A DNA stretch of 64,000 nucleotides. It comes from Bufo bufo. Lineage: Eukaryota > Chordata > Amphibia > Anura > Bufonidae. The stretch is taken from assembly GCF_905171765.1 (NCBI RefSeq), contig NC_053390.1, forward strand, positions 303,932,622 to 303,996,621, in the 5' to 3' direction. Positions 54,288 through 64,000 of the stretch are shown here, piece by piece. The position numbers and the translations under genes are program-made. Position 1 is the first letter of the stretch. Every line of letters starts with the position of its first letter. Below the pieces are notes generated by a model that made no database searches, was not told the origin of the DNA, and was given only the letters and a program-made list of their open reading frames with translations.

Positions 54288-56462
54288 CTATAGAAAATTC
54301 GCGAAGCCCAAGAACCGTTGTAGTGCTTTGATGTTCTCAGGAAGATCCCAATCTAAAATTGCCTGGACCTTCCTAGGATCCATACGGAAACCTGAAGCAG
54401 ATAAAAAATAACCTAGGAATTGTATCTCCTGAACGGCGAAGACACATTTTTCAATTTTAGCATATAATTCATTCGTCCGTAGGATCTGCAGTACTTGTCT
54501 GACATGCACCTCATGTGTTTTCAGATCAGACGAAAAAATTAAAATATCATCTAGGTATATTACCACAAACCTGCCGATTAGATGACTAAAAATGTCATTA
54601 ACGAAATGTTGAAAGACGGCAGGAGCATTGGTCAGACCGAAAGGCATAACTAGATTTTCATAATGCCCCTCAGGGGTGTTAAACGCTGTCTTCCACTTAT
54701 CCCCCTCCTTAATACGAATCAGATTGTAGGCCCCCCTAAGATCAAGTTTGGAGAACCACCTAGCACCCGCAATCTGGTTAAACAGGTCAGGAATGAGAGG
54801 AAGAGGGTATGGGTCTCGGATGGTTATCCAATTTAATTCGCGAAAATCTAAGCAAGGACGCAGGCCCCCATCTTTCTTTTTAACGAAGAAAAACCCTGCA
54901 GCCACGGGTGAAGAAGAGGGTCTGATGTGTCCCTTAGCCAAGCTCTCGGAGATATAATCTTTCATGGCTTGTCTCTCTGGACCCGAAAGATTATATAACC
55001 TGGTCTTGGGTAATTTTGCGCCGGGAATAAGGTTAACCGGGCAATCATAAGGACGATGAGGTGGTAACTTCTGACAACGCTTTTCAGAAAAAACATCCTC
55101 AAAATCCGAAATAAATGTAGGTAGGGTAGTTATGGAGGCGACTAAGCAATTGCTATTTAAGCAATTTTCTCTGCACTGCTCACTCCACTCCGATATCTCC
55201 CTGGCCTGCCAATCCACTACTGGATTGTGCGCTACCAACCAGGGAAGACCCAGCACTACCGGAGTGGGAAGCCCCTCCAAAACATAACCTGAAAGCATCT
55301 CGTTATGGTGGTCCCCTACCCGAAGGTGTAAATTATGAACAATGTGGGTGAGGTTTCTCTGAGACAGGGGAGCAGAATCAATAGCGAATATGGGAATGGG
55401 TCTCTGTAACGTACAGAGAGACAAACCCATTGTGCGGGCAAAATGGGCATCTATCAAATTTACTCCTGCTCCACTGTCTAGAAAGAAAGAAATAGTCTCC
55501 GTCTTATCACCAAAAATAATAACCGCTGGCAACACAAATTGCGATGTACGTATGGAGGAAACGTATACCCCCCGGCTGACATCCTCCACACAGCCTGGGG
55601 TTAGTAGTTTTTCCGACGGTCTTTTATTTCTGAGGAAAGAAGGACAGACATTAATGAAATGACCCCTCTCCCCACAAAAAAAACAAACCCCACGCCTACG
55701 GCGAGCCTCAGGAGGACGGACCTGACGAGTAGTTCCTCCTAGCTGCATAGGCTCGTCTAAGTCCGTACAGACTAACTGCTGCTTGGGAGGGGTTACCAAT
55801 TGCTCCGTTTTTTTCAACCTGTCCCTAAGGCGTCTCTCTATACGGATAGAAAGGGACATAACCGCATCAAGGGAAAAGGGGGTCTCATATAATGCAAGCG
55901 CATCCTTAACCCTTTCGGATAACCCAGAGCAGAACTGACTCCTGAGAGCCGGGTCGTTCCATTGGGTATCCGTAGCCCACCTACAGAATTCAGAGCAATA
56001 CTCCTCTACCGGCCGCTCTCCTTGTAAGAGTCTCCGTAATCTTGATTCAGCCAGTGCGACTCGGTCAGGGTCGTCATATATGAGACCCAAAGCCCCGAAA
56101 AACTCATCCACTGACCGGAGAGCCTGGGAATCAGTAGGTAAAGAGAACGCCCAGGACTGCGGGTCCCCCTGCAGCAGGGAAATAACAACCCCCATCCGCT
56201 GATCTTCATTACCAGAGGAGTAAGGGCGCAGTTTAAAATATAACTTACAGGCCTCACGGAATGTCAAAAACTTGTCCCTTCCCCCAGAAAATCTGTCAGG
56301 GAGAGGGACCTTGGGTTCCGCAACAACCTGATTACCTGTAGCAACCGCTGGGCTTGCGGTCTGTTGTAATCGCTGCTGTTGCTGGAGGACCGACGCCTTC
56401 AATCCTGCCACCTCAAAAGACAGGCCATGAAATTGTTTGGACAGAGCAGCAATTTGATCCAT
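54288..56462 (-). CDS. Gypsy Gag-protease-reverse transcriptase part of the polyprotein
   Basis: 724 codons without interruption. Gag spans about 1-255 and ends in a CCHC zinc knuckle at 260-273 (CFFCGERGHFINVC). The aspartic protease motif FFLDSGAG is near 327-334. The reverse transcriptase has FFFVKKKDGGLRPCLDF and the YLDD site at 636-639, then LGFANF. The frame ends at a stop close to 54,290, where an extra T in a T-run appears to cause a frameshift; RNase H continues in the next frame. Gag forms the particle; the enzymes copy the element RNA. Confidence 0.92.
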   Translation of the reverse strand: MDQIAALSKQFHGLSFEVAGLKASVLQQQQRLQQTASPAVATGNQVVAEPKVPLPDRFSGGRDKFLTFREACKLYFKLRPYSSGNEDQRMGVVISLLQGDPQSWAFSLPTDSQALRSVDEFFGALGLIYDDPDRVALAESRLRRLLQGERPVEEYCSEFCRWATDTQWNDPALRSQFCSGLSERVKDALALYETPFSLDAVMSLSIRIERRLRDRLKKTEQLVTPPKQQLVCTDLDEPMQLGGTTRQVRPPEARRRRGVCFFCGERGHFINVCPSFLRNKRPSEKLLTPGCVEDVSRGVYVSSIRTSQFVLPAVIIFGDKTETISFFLDSGAGVNLIDAHFARTMGLSLCTLQRPIPIFAIDSAPLSQRNLTHIVHNLHLRVGDHHNEMLSGYVLEGLPTPVVLGLPWLVAHNPVVDWQAREISEWSEQCRENCLNSNCLVASITTLPTFISDFEDVFSEKRCQKLPPHRPYDCPVNLIPGAKLPKTRLYNLSGPERQAMKDYISESLAKGHIRPSSSPVAAGFFFVKKKDGGLRPCLDFRELNWITIRDPYPLPLIPDLFNQIAGARWFSKLDLRGAYNLIRIKEGDKWKTAFNTPEGHYENLVMPFGLTNAPAVFQHFVNDIFSHLIGRFVVIYLDDILIFSSDLKTHEVHVRQVLQILRTNELYAKIEKCVFAVQEIQFLGYFLSASGFRMDPRKVQAILDWDLPENIKALQRFLGFANFL

Positions 56463-56530
56463 ACTGGATTCTAAGTAGATAAAAAATATTTTTATTTTTT
56501 TTACCTACACATAATAAGGGCCAGAGATAA

Positions 56531-57182
56531 TGTAATGACCGACGTCACGCACAGGGAGGATAAAAGGGAAAGCCCTGCCCAAGGGAGAGGGAAAGGTGGT
56601 GACCCCTAACTCACCTTGCGGCTGGCACCTGACTGCCCTGACGTCCCTAGACGGGTTCCTCACCCGTGCGGCGATCACGTGCCTAAACCCTGGCTTTCCC
56701 TAAAATGAGCCCTAGATAGTGAACGGGCCGGTGGGATCGCTAGTCCGCACCACTATCACTAAGAGGGAAACACCAGGGAGAGGACAGACAAAACAGACAA
56801 ACACATACACCCAGGTGGGCGATCACAATAGACCACAAAGGTCCAACAGGGATCCGGAGGGTAGCGTTCTGGACCAACTACCAGAGAACGCAGCAACACA
56901 GCTCCAGGAGGTCAGAATAGATGTCCAGGCAGGAAGTTCTATCTCTGGCAACCAGAGAAGTGTGAGAGAGGAATATAAGGAGGTTTGGGAGTGCTGGACA
57001 AGGAACAGCTGAGGAGAAGGAGCTACGGATCCCTGAGTGAGCCAAAAGGGTTTGCAAAGCAAACCCAGAAAGCTACCATAGGGAAAACAGTCCTATCTTA
57101 AATAGAGCGTGCAGCCAACCGCTGCGACTTCCTGACCCGGGGTATAACGGAGTCAGGCGTGGTTCTCGATACCCCCGTGACA
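56531..57182 (-). repeat. Gypsy 5' LTR
   Basis: 652 bp, the same length as its partner. I did not recognise the primer-binding site in the adjacent 'ttatctctggccc' (complement). Confidence 0.95.
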
Positions 57183-57564
57183 GATACACCCTTTACATAC
57201 TGTGGCTCTATTCTGTTATTTGAAAAAAAGCCATTTTGGGCAAAAAACTCAAATTGCGGCCTAGTCTGGATCTGTATGTGTGAGATACACATTTTAGATA
57301 CTGTGGTTCTATTCTGTTATTTGAAAAACAACAATTTGGGCAAAAAACTTAAATTGCGGCCTAGTCTGGATCTGTACGTGTGAGATACACCCTTTACATA
57401 CTGTGGTTCTATTCTGATATTTGAAAAACAACAATTTTGGGCAAAAATCTTTAATTGCAGCCTAATCTGCATCTGTACATGTGAGATACACCCTTTACAT
57501 ACTGTGGTTCTATTCTGCTATTAATAAAACACCCATTTAGGGCAAGATCCTAATTTTGAGAAAT

Positions 57565-59356
57565 ATGAGGAGAGCATCAAATAAGGGATATGGCCCAGGT
57601 CGTGGTGCTGCTGGTGGAGCTCCTGTTGCAGGGAGAGGACGTGGTCGATCTGTGCCAGCTACACGCACAAGTGAAACCCCTTCCTCAGGTGCGAGTAGGC
57701 GACAGAACCTGCAGCGGTATTTCGTCGGGCCTAATGCGGCTCTACGAATGGTGAGGCAAGAACAAGTACAGGCGATAGTAGATGGGTTGCTGACAGTGCC
57801 TCCAGTTCCTTCACATTGTCTCCCACCCAGTCTCCTGCTGAAAGATCAGGGTTGGCACCTGTAGCCGATGTCCATCAGTCTTTCACCTCACCCCCTTGCA
57901 AATCAGCAAAGCAGTCTGAGCCCCGAGTCATGCAGCAGTCTCTTCTGCTTTTTGATGACTCTGTTAGCAGAGTTTCTCAGGGCCATCCACCCTTCACTGC
58001 CCCAGAAGTGGAAGAGATTGATTGCACCGATGCCCAACCACTTATGTTTCAAGATGAGTACATGGGAGGACCATCGCAGCACGTCTCGGATCATGACAAA
58101 ACACAGGTGGCAACTGCTGGGGCTTTCGAAAGTGTGTAGACCGACAAGGAGGGCAGGGGTGAAGACTGGGTGGAAGATGATGTGGAGGATAATGAGGTCC
58201 TCGACCCCACATGGATTCAAGGTCATGCGAGTGACCTGTGTCATTCGTTCGGAGGAAGAGGCGGTGGTCGCACAGAGCCACCAGCACAGCAGAAGAGGGA
58301 GCAGGGTGCAAAAGCGGAGCAGCCGTCTCCTAGACAGTACGCCTGCTACTGCCCACCGCAGCAAGGGACCAAGCACACCAAAGCCAGCTCTAAGGAGTTC
58401 CCTGGTGTGGCAGTTCTTCAGAGAAAGTGCTGACGACAAGAAACGAGCGGTTTGCACCGGGTGCAATCAGAGCCTGAAGCGAGGCATAAACAATCTCAAC
58501 CTGAGCACAACCTGCATGACCAGGCATCTAAGTGCAAAGCACGAGCTGCAGTGGAGTAGACACATCAAAAACTAAGAAAGGTCTCTGGCTCCTCCTGCTT
58601 CCTCTTCTGCTGCAGTCTCGGCCTCTTCATCCACCTCTAGAGTGACAGTGCCACCTGCCACCCCAGACCATCTGGGTCACCAAGCATCTCCACAATGTCC
58701 CACAGAAGCGTTCAGCTCTCCATCTCCCAAACACTGGAGCGGAAGAGGAAGTACCCCCCTACCCACCCGCGATCCCTGGCCCTGAATGGCAGCATTTCTA
58801 AATTACTGGCCTTTGAAATGCTGTCATTCCGTCTGGTGGAGACGGAGAGTTTTAAAGGCCTTATGGCGGTGGCTGTCCCCACAGTACGTCGTGCCCAGCC
58901 GCCACTACTTTTCCAGGCAAGCCGTCCCTTCACTGCACAACCAAGTGGGGGACAAAATCAGGTGTGCACAGCGCAACGCCATCTGTGGCAAGGTGCACCT
59001 CACTACGGATACGTGGACCAGTAAGCACGGTCAGGGATGTTATATCTCCATAACAGCACACTGGGTAAATGCAGTGGCGGCTGGGCCTGAGGCGGATTGC
59101 AGTTTGGCGCATGTCCTTCCACCACCGAGGATTGCAGGGTGCTTCAGTTTGCCGTCTGTTGCTTCCTCCTCCTACTCCGCTTCCTCATCCTCTACCGGCT
59201 TCTCATCCGGTCAGCGCAATACCTTCACCACCAACTTCAGCACAGCCAGGGGTAAACGACAGCAGGCAGTTTTAAAACGTATCTGTTTGGGGGACAAACC
59301 CCATACCGCGCAGGAGCTGTGGACGGGCCTTGAACAATAGACCGAGGAGTGGTTGG
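57565..59356 (+). pseudogene. hAT-2 transposase, N-terminal half, broken
   Basis: Starts MRRASNKGYGPGRGA, similar to hAT-1. Frameshifts near 57,800 and 58,140 and stops break it. The BED finger is recognisable (CTGCNQSLKRG... RHLSAKH, near 58,460-58,550), as is TTDTWTSKHGQG (D motif, about 59,000). The sequence stops after GLEQ, a stop codon and TEEWL, where hAT-3 begins. The catalytic second half is absent here. Confidence 0.88.
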
Positions 59357-59791
59357 CAGAGTTGAGCGGACACCTGGATGTTCGGGTTCGACGGGTTCGG
59401 CCGAACATGAGAAAAAAGTTTGAGTTCGGGACCCGAACTTGACCCGAACTTGGCCCCGAACCCGAACCCCATTGAAGTCAATGGGGACCCGAACTTTTGA
59501 GCACTAAAATGGCTGTAAAAATGTCATGGAAAGGGCTAGAAGGCTGCAAATGCCAGCAAAATGTGGTTAAGAGCATGGCAAGTGCTCTGCAAACAAATGT
59601 GGATAGGGAAATGACTTTAAATTATATAAAATACGTAAAAATAAAAAATAATAATCTTGATCTAGGAGGACGAGGTCCATATGGAGTAGGAGGTTGAGGA
59701 GGCGATGGATGTGGCGGTGTAGGTGGAAGCGGCGGTGGAAGAGGAGGAGGTAGCCTACACTGCTTTTTGATTTTACATTTTATTTTTAAAA

Positions 59792-59974
59792 TTAGGGTAC
59801 ACCCCAAAACATTGGGAAATATAACCTGTGATAACCCCCTGCAGTCATGCTAAACACACGTTCAGACAATACACTGGCTGCAGGGCAGGCCAGCACCTCC
59901 AAGGGGTAAAGGGCAAGCTTAGGCCATGTGCCCAATTTGGAGACCCAGAAGTTGCAGGGGCTGACCCCTGTCAT
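59792..59974 (-). pseudogene. hATC-domain scrap
   Basis: 60 codons with CNFWVSKLGTWPKLALYPLE and SVLSERVFSMTAGG, the hAT C-terminal dimerisation region, duplicated from the type of sequence at 62,240-62,400. Confidence 0.8.
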
Positions 59975-60399
59975 TCAGTTTGTTTAGGCGTGTGCACACT
60001 TACTGCCCCACCATGTCGCACGTCCCCGTGATGTTCACGATCCAATTTGATATCTGCTCTATCAACTTTCGATGTTCTTTTATGCGCCTACCATGGTGAT
60101 CACGGGTGGTGGGGAATCAGGGTTCCACGCCAGAGAGGGAGCATGATAAAGAGAGACCACATCCAAGGGAGGATTTATTATAGATATAAATTATAGAGTT
60201 GAAATATGGGAGAAATTTTTAAAGCGTAAAAGTGTGAAAACTTTTCAAAGTTTAAGCATTGAATAAAAGGATGTGGCGCGTATTAATTACTGAATAATAT
60301 ATTAAATTTTATTCCCTGTCATCTATGCATAGCAGGTGTTTATTCACGTCTAAAATTGTATAATGTCAACCCAAGAATGTAACAGAAAAATTATTGAAA
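59975..60399. other. AT-rich hAT-3 non-coding region
   Basis: No gene. It separates the hATC scrap from the tandem array. Confidence 0.4.
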
Positions 60400-61860
60400 T
60401 TTATTAAGCTGTCAACTAGGTAGAGGAGGGGTATATTACACCCAAAAATTGGTGAATTTCACCAAAAAATGTAACTGACAATTTATTTATTTTTTAAACC
60501 TGTCTACTAGGTATAGCAGTTGTACATCACACCCAAAAATTGGTGAATTTCACCGGAAAATGTAACTGACTATTTATTTTTTTAACCTGTCTACTAGGTA
60601 TAGCAGTGGTACATCACACCCAAAAATTGTTGAATTTCACCAGAATATATAACTGACAATTTTTTTGATTTGTTTAACCTGTCTACTAGGTATAGCAGGA
60701 GTACTATACACCCAAAAATTTGTAAATTTCACCAGAAAATGTAACTGACAATTTTTTTTTAACCTGTCTACGAGGTATAGCAATGGTACTATACACCCAA
60801 AAATTTGTAAATTTCACCAGAAAATGTAACTGACAATTTTTTTAGTTTATTTTACCGGTCTACTAGGTATAGCAGTGGTACTATACACCAAAATTGGTGA
60901 ATTTCACCCTAAAATGTAAATGACAATATTTTGTTTTTTAAACTGGCCTACTAGGAATAGCAGTGGTAATATACACCCAAAAAATTGGTTAATTTCACCC
61001 GAAAATGTAAATGACAATTTCCTTTTTTTTTTTGTTTAACCTGTCTACTAGGTATAAGCAGTGGTACTATACACCCCAAATTTTGTAAATTTCACAAGAA
61101 AACGTAACTGACAATTTTTTTAGTTTATTTTACCGGTCTACTAGGTATATTAGTGGTACTAAACTCCTATAAATGCACAGCACGCCAGCGGTGATGTTGA
61201 TGCAAATAATTTTATTGAACATATATGCAAAAAAATGTATACAATACAAAATTTAAAACCCAGAAGGGAAATACAGACAAGTGTGGATGAAAAAATACCC
61301 CCTATGGCCGGTATGTATATCAGTGCATAATAATAGTAAGTTGCCACTGCACATATGTGACAACGGAAACCCCATCAAAAAATGCTGCGAAAACAGTCAA
61401 AAAATCAATCAGATGAAAAGTTGTGATAACAGCTGATGTGTCCAACGTTGTAACCATGAACATAACACTGTATCAGAAAAGCTCCAAAGAGGGTCACCTT
61501 AGTAAAAACAGGCTGACATCCCAAATGGTAATAACAATCTGGGGAACCAAGGAGATCCAGGAGCATCAATAGTATGCAGCACAAATGGGGCACCGACAGT
61601 CACAAAGACAGCATAAAAGGCATATACATTACATAAGAACAATACAACCAACCAAAATTGGTGAATTTCACCTGAAAATGCAAATGACCATATTTCTTTT
61701 TTATCCAGCCTACTAGGTATAGCTGTGGTACTATACACCCAAAAATTGGTGAATTTCACCCGAAAATGTTAATTACATTTTTTTTTACCCTGCCTACTAG
61801 GTATAGCAGTGGTACTACACACCCAAATATTGGTGAATTTCACCCGAAAATGTTAACAAA
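60400..61860. repeat. 85-92-bp tandem array in hAT-3
   Basis: Units 'cctgtctactaggtatagcag' plus 'acacccaaaaattggtgaatttcacc' start near 60,500, 60,587, 60,679, 60,764 and 60,856, and continue to about 61,855. The array is interrupted at about 61,155-61,650. Confidence 0.85.
61155..61650. mobile_element. Unidentified ~490-bp insertion in the array
   Basis: Between two array units lies unrelated sequence starting 'ctcctataaatgcacagc'. Its 'aataattttattgaacatat' near the left edge resembles the complement of a poly-A-signal region, so a minus-strand retroposon is possible. No clear target duplication was found. Confidence 0.4.
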
Positions 61861-62143
61861 GTAGTGAAATGATATAAAATAAAATACCGTACGTACAAAT
61901 AAAAAAAATAATTGTTTTTTGAGGTGGAGTTCCATATGGAGTAGGAGTTTGAGGAGGCGGTGGACGTAGCGGTATAGGTGGAAGCAGCGGTGGAGGAGGA
62001 CGAGGTAGCCAACACAGGTTTTTGGTTTTAATTTAATTTTTTTAAATTAGGGTACACTTTAAAAGAGTGTGAAATATCCAAAATACAAGAAAGATCAATT
62101 GCGCTGCAGTATAACAATGGCTGGCTAGTACCGGTATACATGT

Positions 62144-63757
62144 CTATTCTGCACAAGGTACGGACCAGTCCTGAGGGATCCATGCCTGGTTCATTTTAAT
62201 GAACGTGAGCTTGTCCACATTGGCTGTGGACAGGCGGCTGCGCTTGTTTGTGATGACGCCCCCTGCCGTGCTAAACACACGTTCAGATAATACACTGGCT
62301 GCAGGGCAGGCCAGCACCTCCAAGCCGTAAAGGGCAAGCTCAGACCATGTGCCCAATTTGGAGACCCAGAAGTTGAAGGGGGCATACTGCTCCACCATGT
62401 TGGTGAAATGCTGCCTCCTGCTAAGACGTTCCATATCAGCTGGTGGTGCTGGTTGTTGTGGCGTGCTGACAAAGCTTTTCCACATTTCAGCCATGCTAAC
62501 CCTGCCTTCTGAGGTGCTGGCGGTGCCCCAGCTGCATTGGCGACCTCATCCTCTGCCTTCGCCTTGTGCTTCCACTGTGTCCCAGCTGTCAGGTGGGAAT
62601 GCCACCAGCAGCGCGTCTACCAGCCTGCGCTTGTACTCGTGCATCTTACGAACACGCTCCAGTGAGGGAATTAAGGACGGTACATTGTCCTTGTAACAGG
62701 GATCCAGCAGCGTGGCCACCCAGTAATCAGCACAAGTTAGAATGTGGGCAACTCGGCGGTCGTTGCGGAGAAACTGCAGCATGTAATCGCTCATGTGTGC
62801 CAGGCTGCCCAGAGGCAACGAAAAGCTGTCCTCTGTGCGAGGTGTATCGTCTGTGTCCTCTGTATCCCCCCAGCCACGCACCAGTGATGGCCATGAGCTA
62901 GTCTAGGTGCCACCCTGCTGTGAACATGATTCCTCCTCCTCCATATCCTCCTCCTCATCCTCCACTTCGTCATCCTCCAGAACTGTGCCCTGGCTGGACA
63001 ATTGTGTACCTTGGGTTTGTGGGTAAGGGAACCCACCCTCAGAGCCACTTGGGAATGACTGGCCGGAAACCCTACGAAATGATCCCTCTTCCTCCTCCTC
63101 CTCCTGTGCCACATCCTCTTCCATCATCGCCAGGAACATTTTTTCAAGGAGGCATAGAAGTGGGATAGTAACGCTGAGAACAGCGTTATAGGCACTGGCC
63201 ATGTTGGTGGAGTACTCGAAACATCGCAACAAGGAACACAGGTCTCGCATGGAGGCCCAGTCGCTGGTTGTAAAGTGGTGCTGTTCCGCTGAGTGACTCA
63301 CCCGTACGTGCTGCAGCTGAAACTCCACTATCGCCTGCTGCTGCTCGCTCAGTCTGGCCAGCATGTGCAAGGTGGAGTTCCACCTTGTGGACACGTCGCA
63401 TATGAGGCGGTGAGCAGGAAGGCCGAAGTTACGCTGCAGCGCTGACAGGCGAGCAGCAGCAGGGTGAGAACGCCAAAAGCACTCACAGATGGCCCGCACT
63501 TTATGCAGAAGCTCTGACATATCGGGGTAATTTTTATGGAATCTCTGCACCACCAAATTCAGCACATGCGCCAGGCTAGGTATGTGCGTCAAACCGGCTC
63601 GTCCCAGAGCTGCTACAAGATTTCGGCCATTATCGCACACCACCAGGCCGGGCTTGAGGCTGACTGGCACAAACCACTCATCGGTCTGTTGTTCAAGGGC
63701 GGTACACAGCTCCTGCGCGGTGTGGGGTTTGTCCCCCAAACAGATAAGTTTTAAATC
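62144..63757 (-). pseudogene. hAT-3 transposase, C-terminal half, broken
   Basis: Reads from LICLGDKPHTAQELC through VVCDNGRNLVAALG (the second catalytic Asp), the Glu-rich insert, and the hATC motif SERVFSTAGGVITNKRSRL near 62,260. A stop at about 62,900 and a frame change near 62,500-62,545 break it into three parts. The 5' part with BED finger is missing. Confidence 0.88.
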
Positions 63758-64000
63758 ACATATTTTTTATTAAGAATTTTGAGAAAAGCACAGAATCCAT
63801 CATATAAGGACAAGGCAGTATTATACCATATTATAATACACAGTCACAGTACTACACATTATATCTTAGTACAATGATGGGAGCTCTGTACAGAACAAAA
63901 AAAGAAAAGGAACAACAGTTAGACAATTAACAATGGCTACATCAAATCAGGAGGTAGTTGTTAAGGCACCATACCACTTGACTCAAGTTATAGGTCTAGT
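63758..64000 (-). mobile_element. Probable LINE 3' end, cut by the window edge
   Basis: On the minus strand the sequence ends in CTTAATAAAAAATATG, a poly-A-signal-like tail, directly abutting hAT-3 coding sequence. The rest is AT-rich 3'-UTR-like DNA. The family is not recognised. Confidence 0.4.

Larger units (their letters stand above)
51639..57182 (-). mobile_element. Ty3/Gypsy chromovirus LTR retrotransposon
   Basis: The 5,544-bp element has 652-bp LTRs at both ends and a 5-bp duplication, gatac (51,634-51,638 and 57,183-57,187). It is inserted in hAT-2 repeats in minus orientation. A purine-rich tract (complement of cccccctctctac) beside the 51,639-52,290 LTR fits the polypurine tract. 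Gag-protease-RT-RNase H-integrase-chromodomain order defines a chromovirus Gypsy. There is no envelope gene. Two frameshifts split the polyprotein. Confidence 0.95.
47312..59356 (+). mobile_element. Decayed hAT (hAT-2) hosting nested insertions
   Basis: The left part begins at 'actgtaaaatttgggttcg', homologous to hAT-1 from about 3,670; the outer ~20 bp and terminal repeat are missing. A long 5' region of 100-140-bp repeats follows (about 47,850-48,428, 51,190-51,638 and 57,183-57,550). It is interrupted by a Tc1 (48,429-51,189) and a Gypsy (51,639-57,182). The transposase remnant begins at 57,565. On the right, hAT-2 stops abruptly at the end of hAT-3. Confidence 0.85.
59357..63757 (-). mobile_element. 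hAT-3, inverted and 5'-truncated
   Basis: The minus-strand 3' end lies at 59,357 (CAGAGTTGAGCGGACACC), followed by ttcggg subterminal DNA. A short hATC scrap at 59,792-59,974, a long tandem array (60,400-61,860) and the transposase C-terminal half (62,144-63,757) follow. Segment 59,640-59,765 resembles 61,895-62,010, showing an internal duplication. The 5' half is cut by the element at 63,758. Confidence 0.8.

Noticed and set aside
51827..57012. 97-codon plus-strand frame in both Gypsy LTRs
   Set aside because: It is antisense in the LTRs and duplicated only because LTRs are; no recognisable protein.
60400..61860. Regular array considered as CRISPR-like
   Set aside because: Units are contiguous, degenerate and AT-rich without unique spacers, in a vertebrate genome.

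Overview
The window looks like genomic DNA of an amphibian, most likely a frog or toad with a large repeat-rich genome. One host gene is recognisable: a germline immunoglobulin heavy-chain variable (IGHV) segment at 10,813-11,293, with split leader, VH domain and a 23-spacer recombination signal. Almost everything else is transposable elements (TEs), often nested, plus local duplications. Many TE types match what is known of anuran genomes: T2/Kolobok-type MITEs (TTAA target, AGGR ends), DIRS tyrosine-recombinase elements, BED-finger hATs, Tc1/mariners, L1-like LINEs and a chromodomain Gypsy. The species cannot be named from the sequence.

Layout. 1-3,650: a duplicated non-coding block with a GTCACATGAC (E-box)/CCAAT cluster, a ~31-bp minisatellite and a T2-like MITE. 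3,651-9,496: a complete hAT with an 8-bp target duplication and an unbroken 1,148-aa transposase. 9,497-12,140: the IGHV segment and flanks. 12,140-23,470: a second copy of the first block, expanded by a nearly complete L1 (13,417-19,356), an hAT scrap and a 2.2-kb Harbinger-like foldback (20,211-22,423). 23,545-35,295: a tandemly duplicated Tc1+DIRS block; the second DIRS lost its reverse transcriptase. 35,381-37,915: a MITE split by a LINE with a 5' inversion. 37,937-40,650: a near-perfect palindromic MITE and a possible LTR. 40,650-45,250: a third, V-less copy of the IGHV-flanking DNA carrying a 3.9-kb foldback element. 46,960-47,310: an SGNH-hydrolase fragment. 47,312-59,356: a decayed hAT holding a Tc1 (itself split by a 1.16-kb foldback) and a complete Gypsy. 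59,357-63,757: an inverted hAT fragment with an 85-92-bp array. 63,758-64,000: a probable LINE 3' end.

The most unusual signal is a pair of foldback elements (40,977-44,901 and 49,484-50,643). Both have 14-bp target duplications, long inverted arms, a ~90-nt non-repeated tail on one side, and motifs that can be drawn as hammerhead-ribozyme cores. A similar motif lies in a non-palindromic repeat at 9,640-9,960 and its copy at 40,655-40,962. They may be Penelope-like or retrozyme-like retroposons; that assignment is inference.

There are no bacterial-type operons, no rRNA or tRNA genes that I could support, and no CRISPR array. The proteins encoded are TE enzymes acting on their own DNA or RNA; only the IGHV segment serves the host directly.
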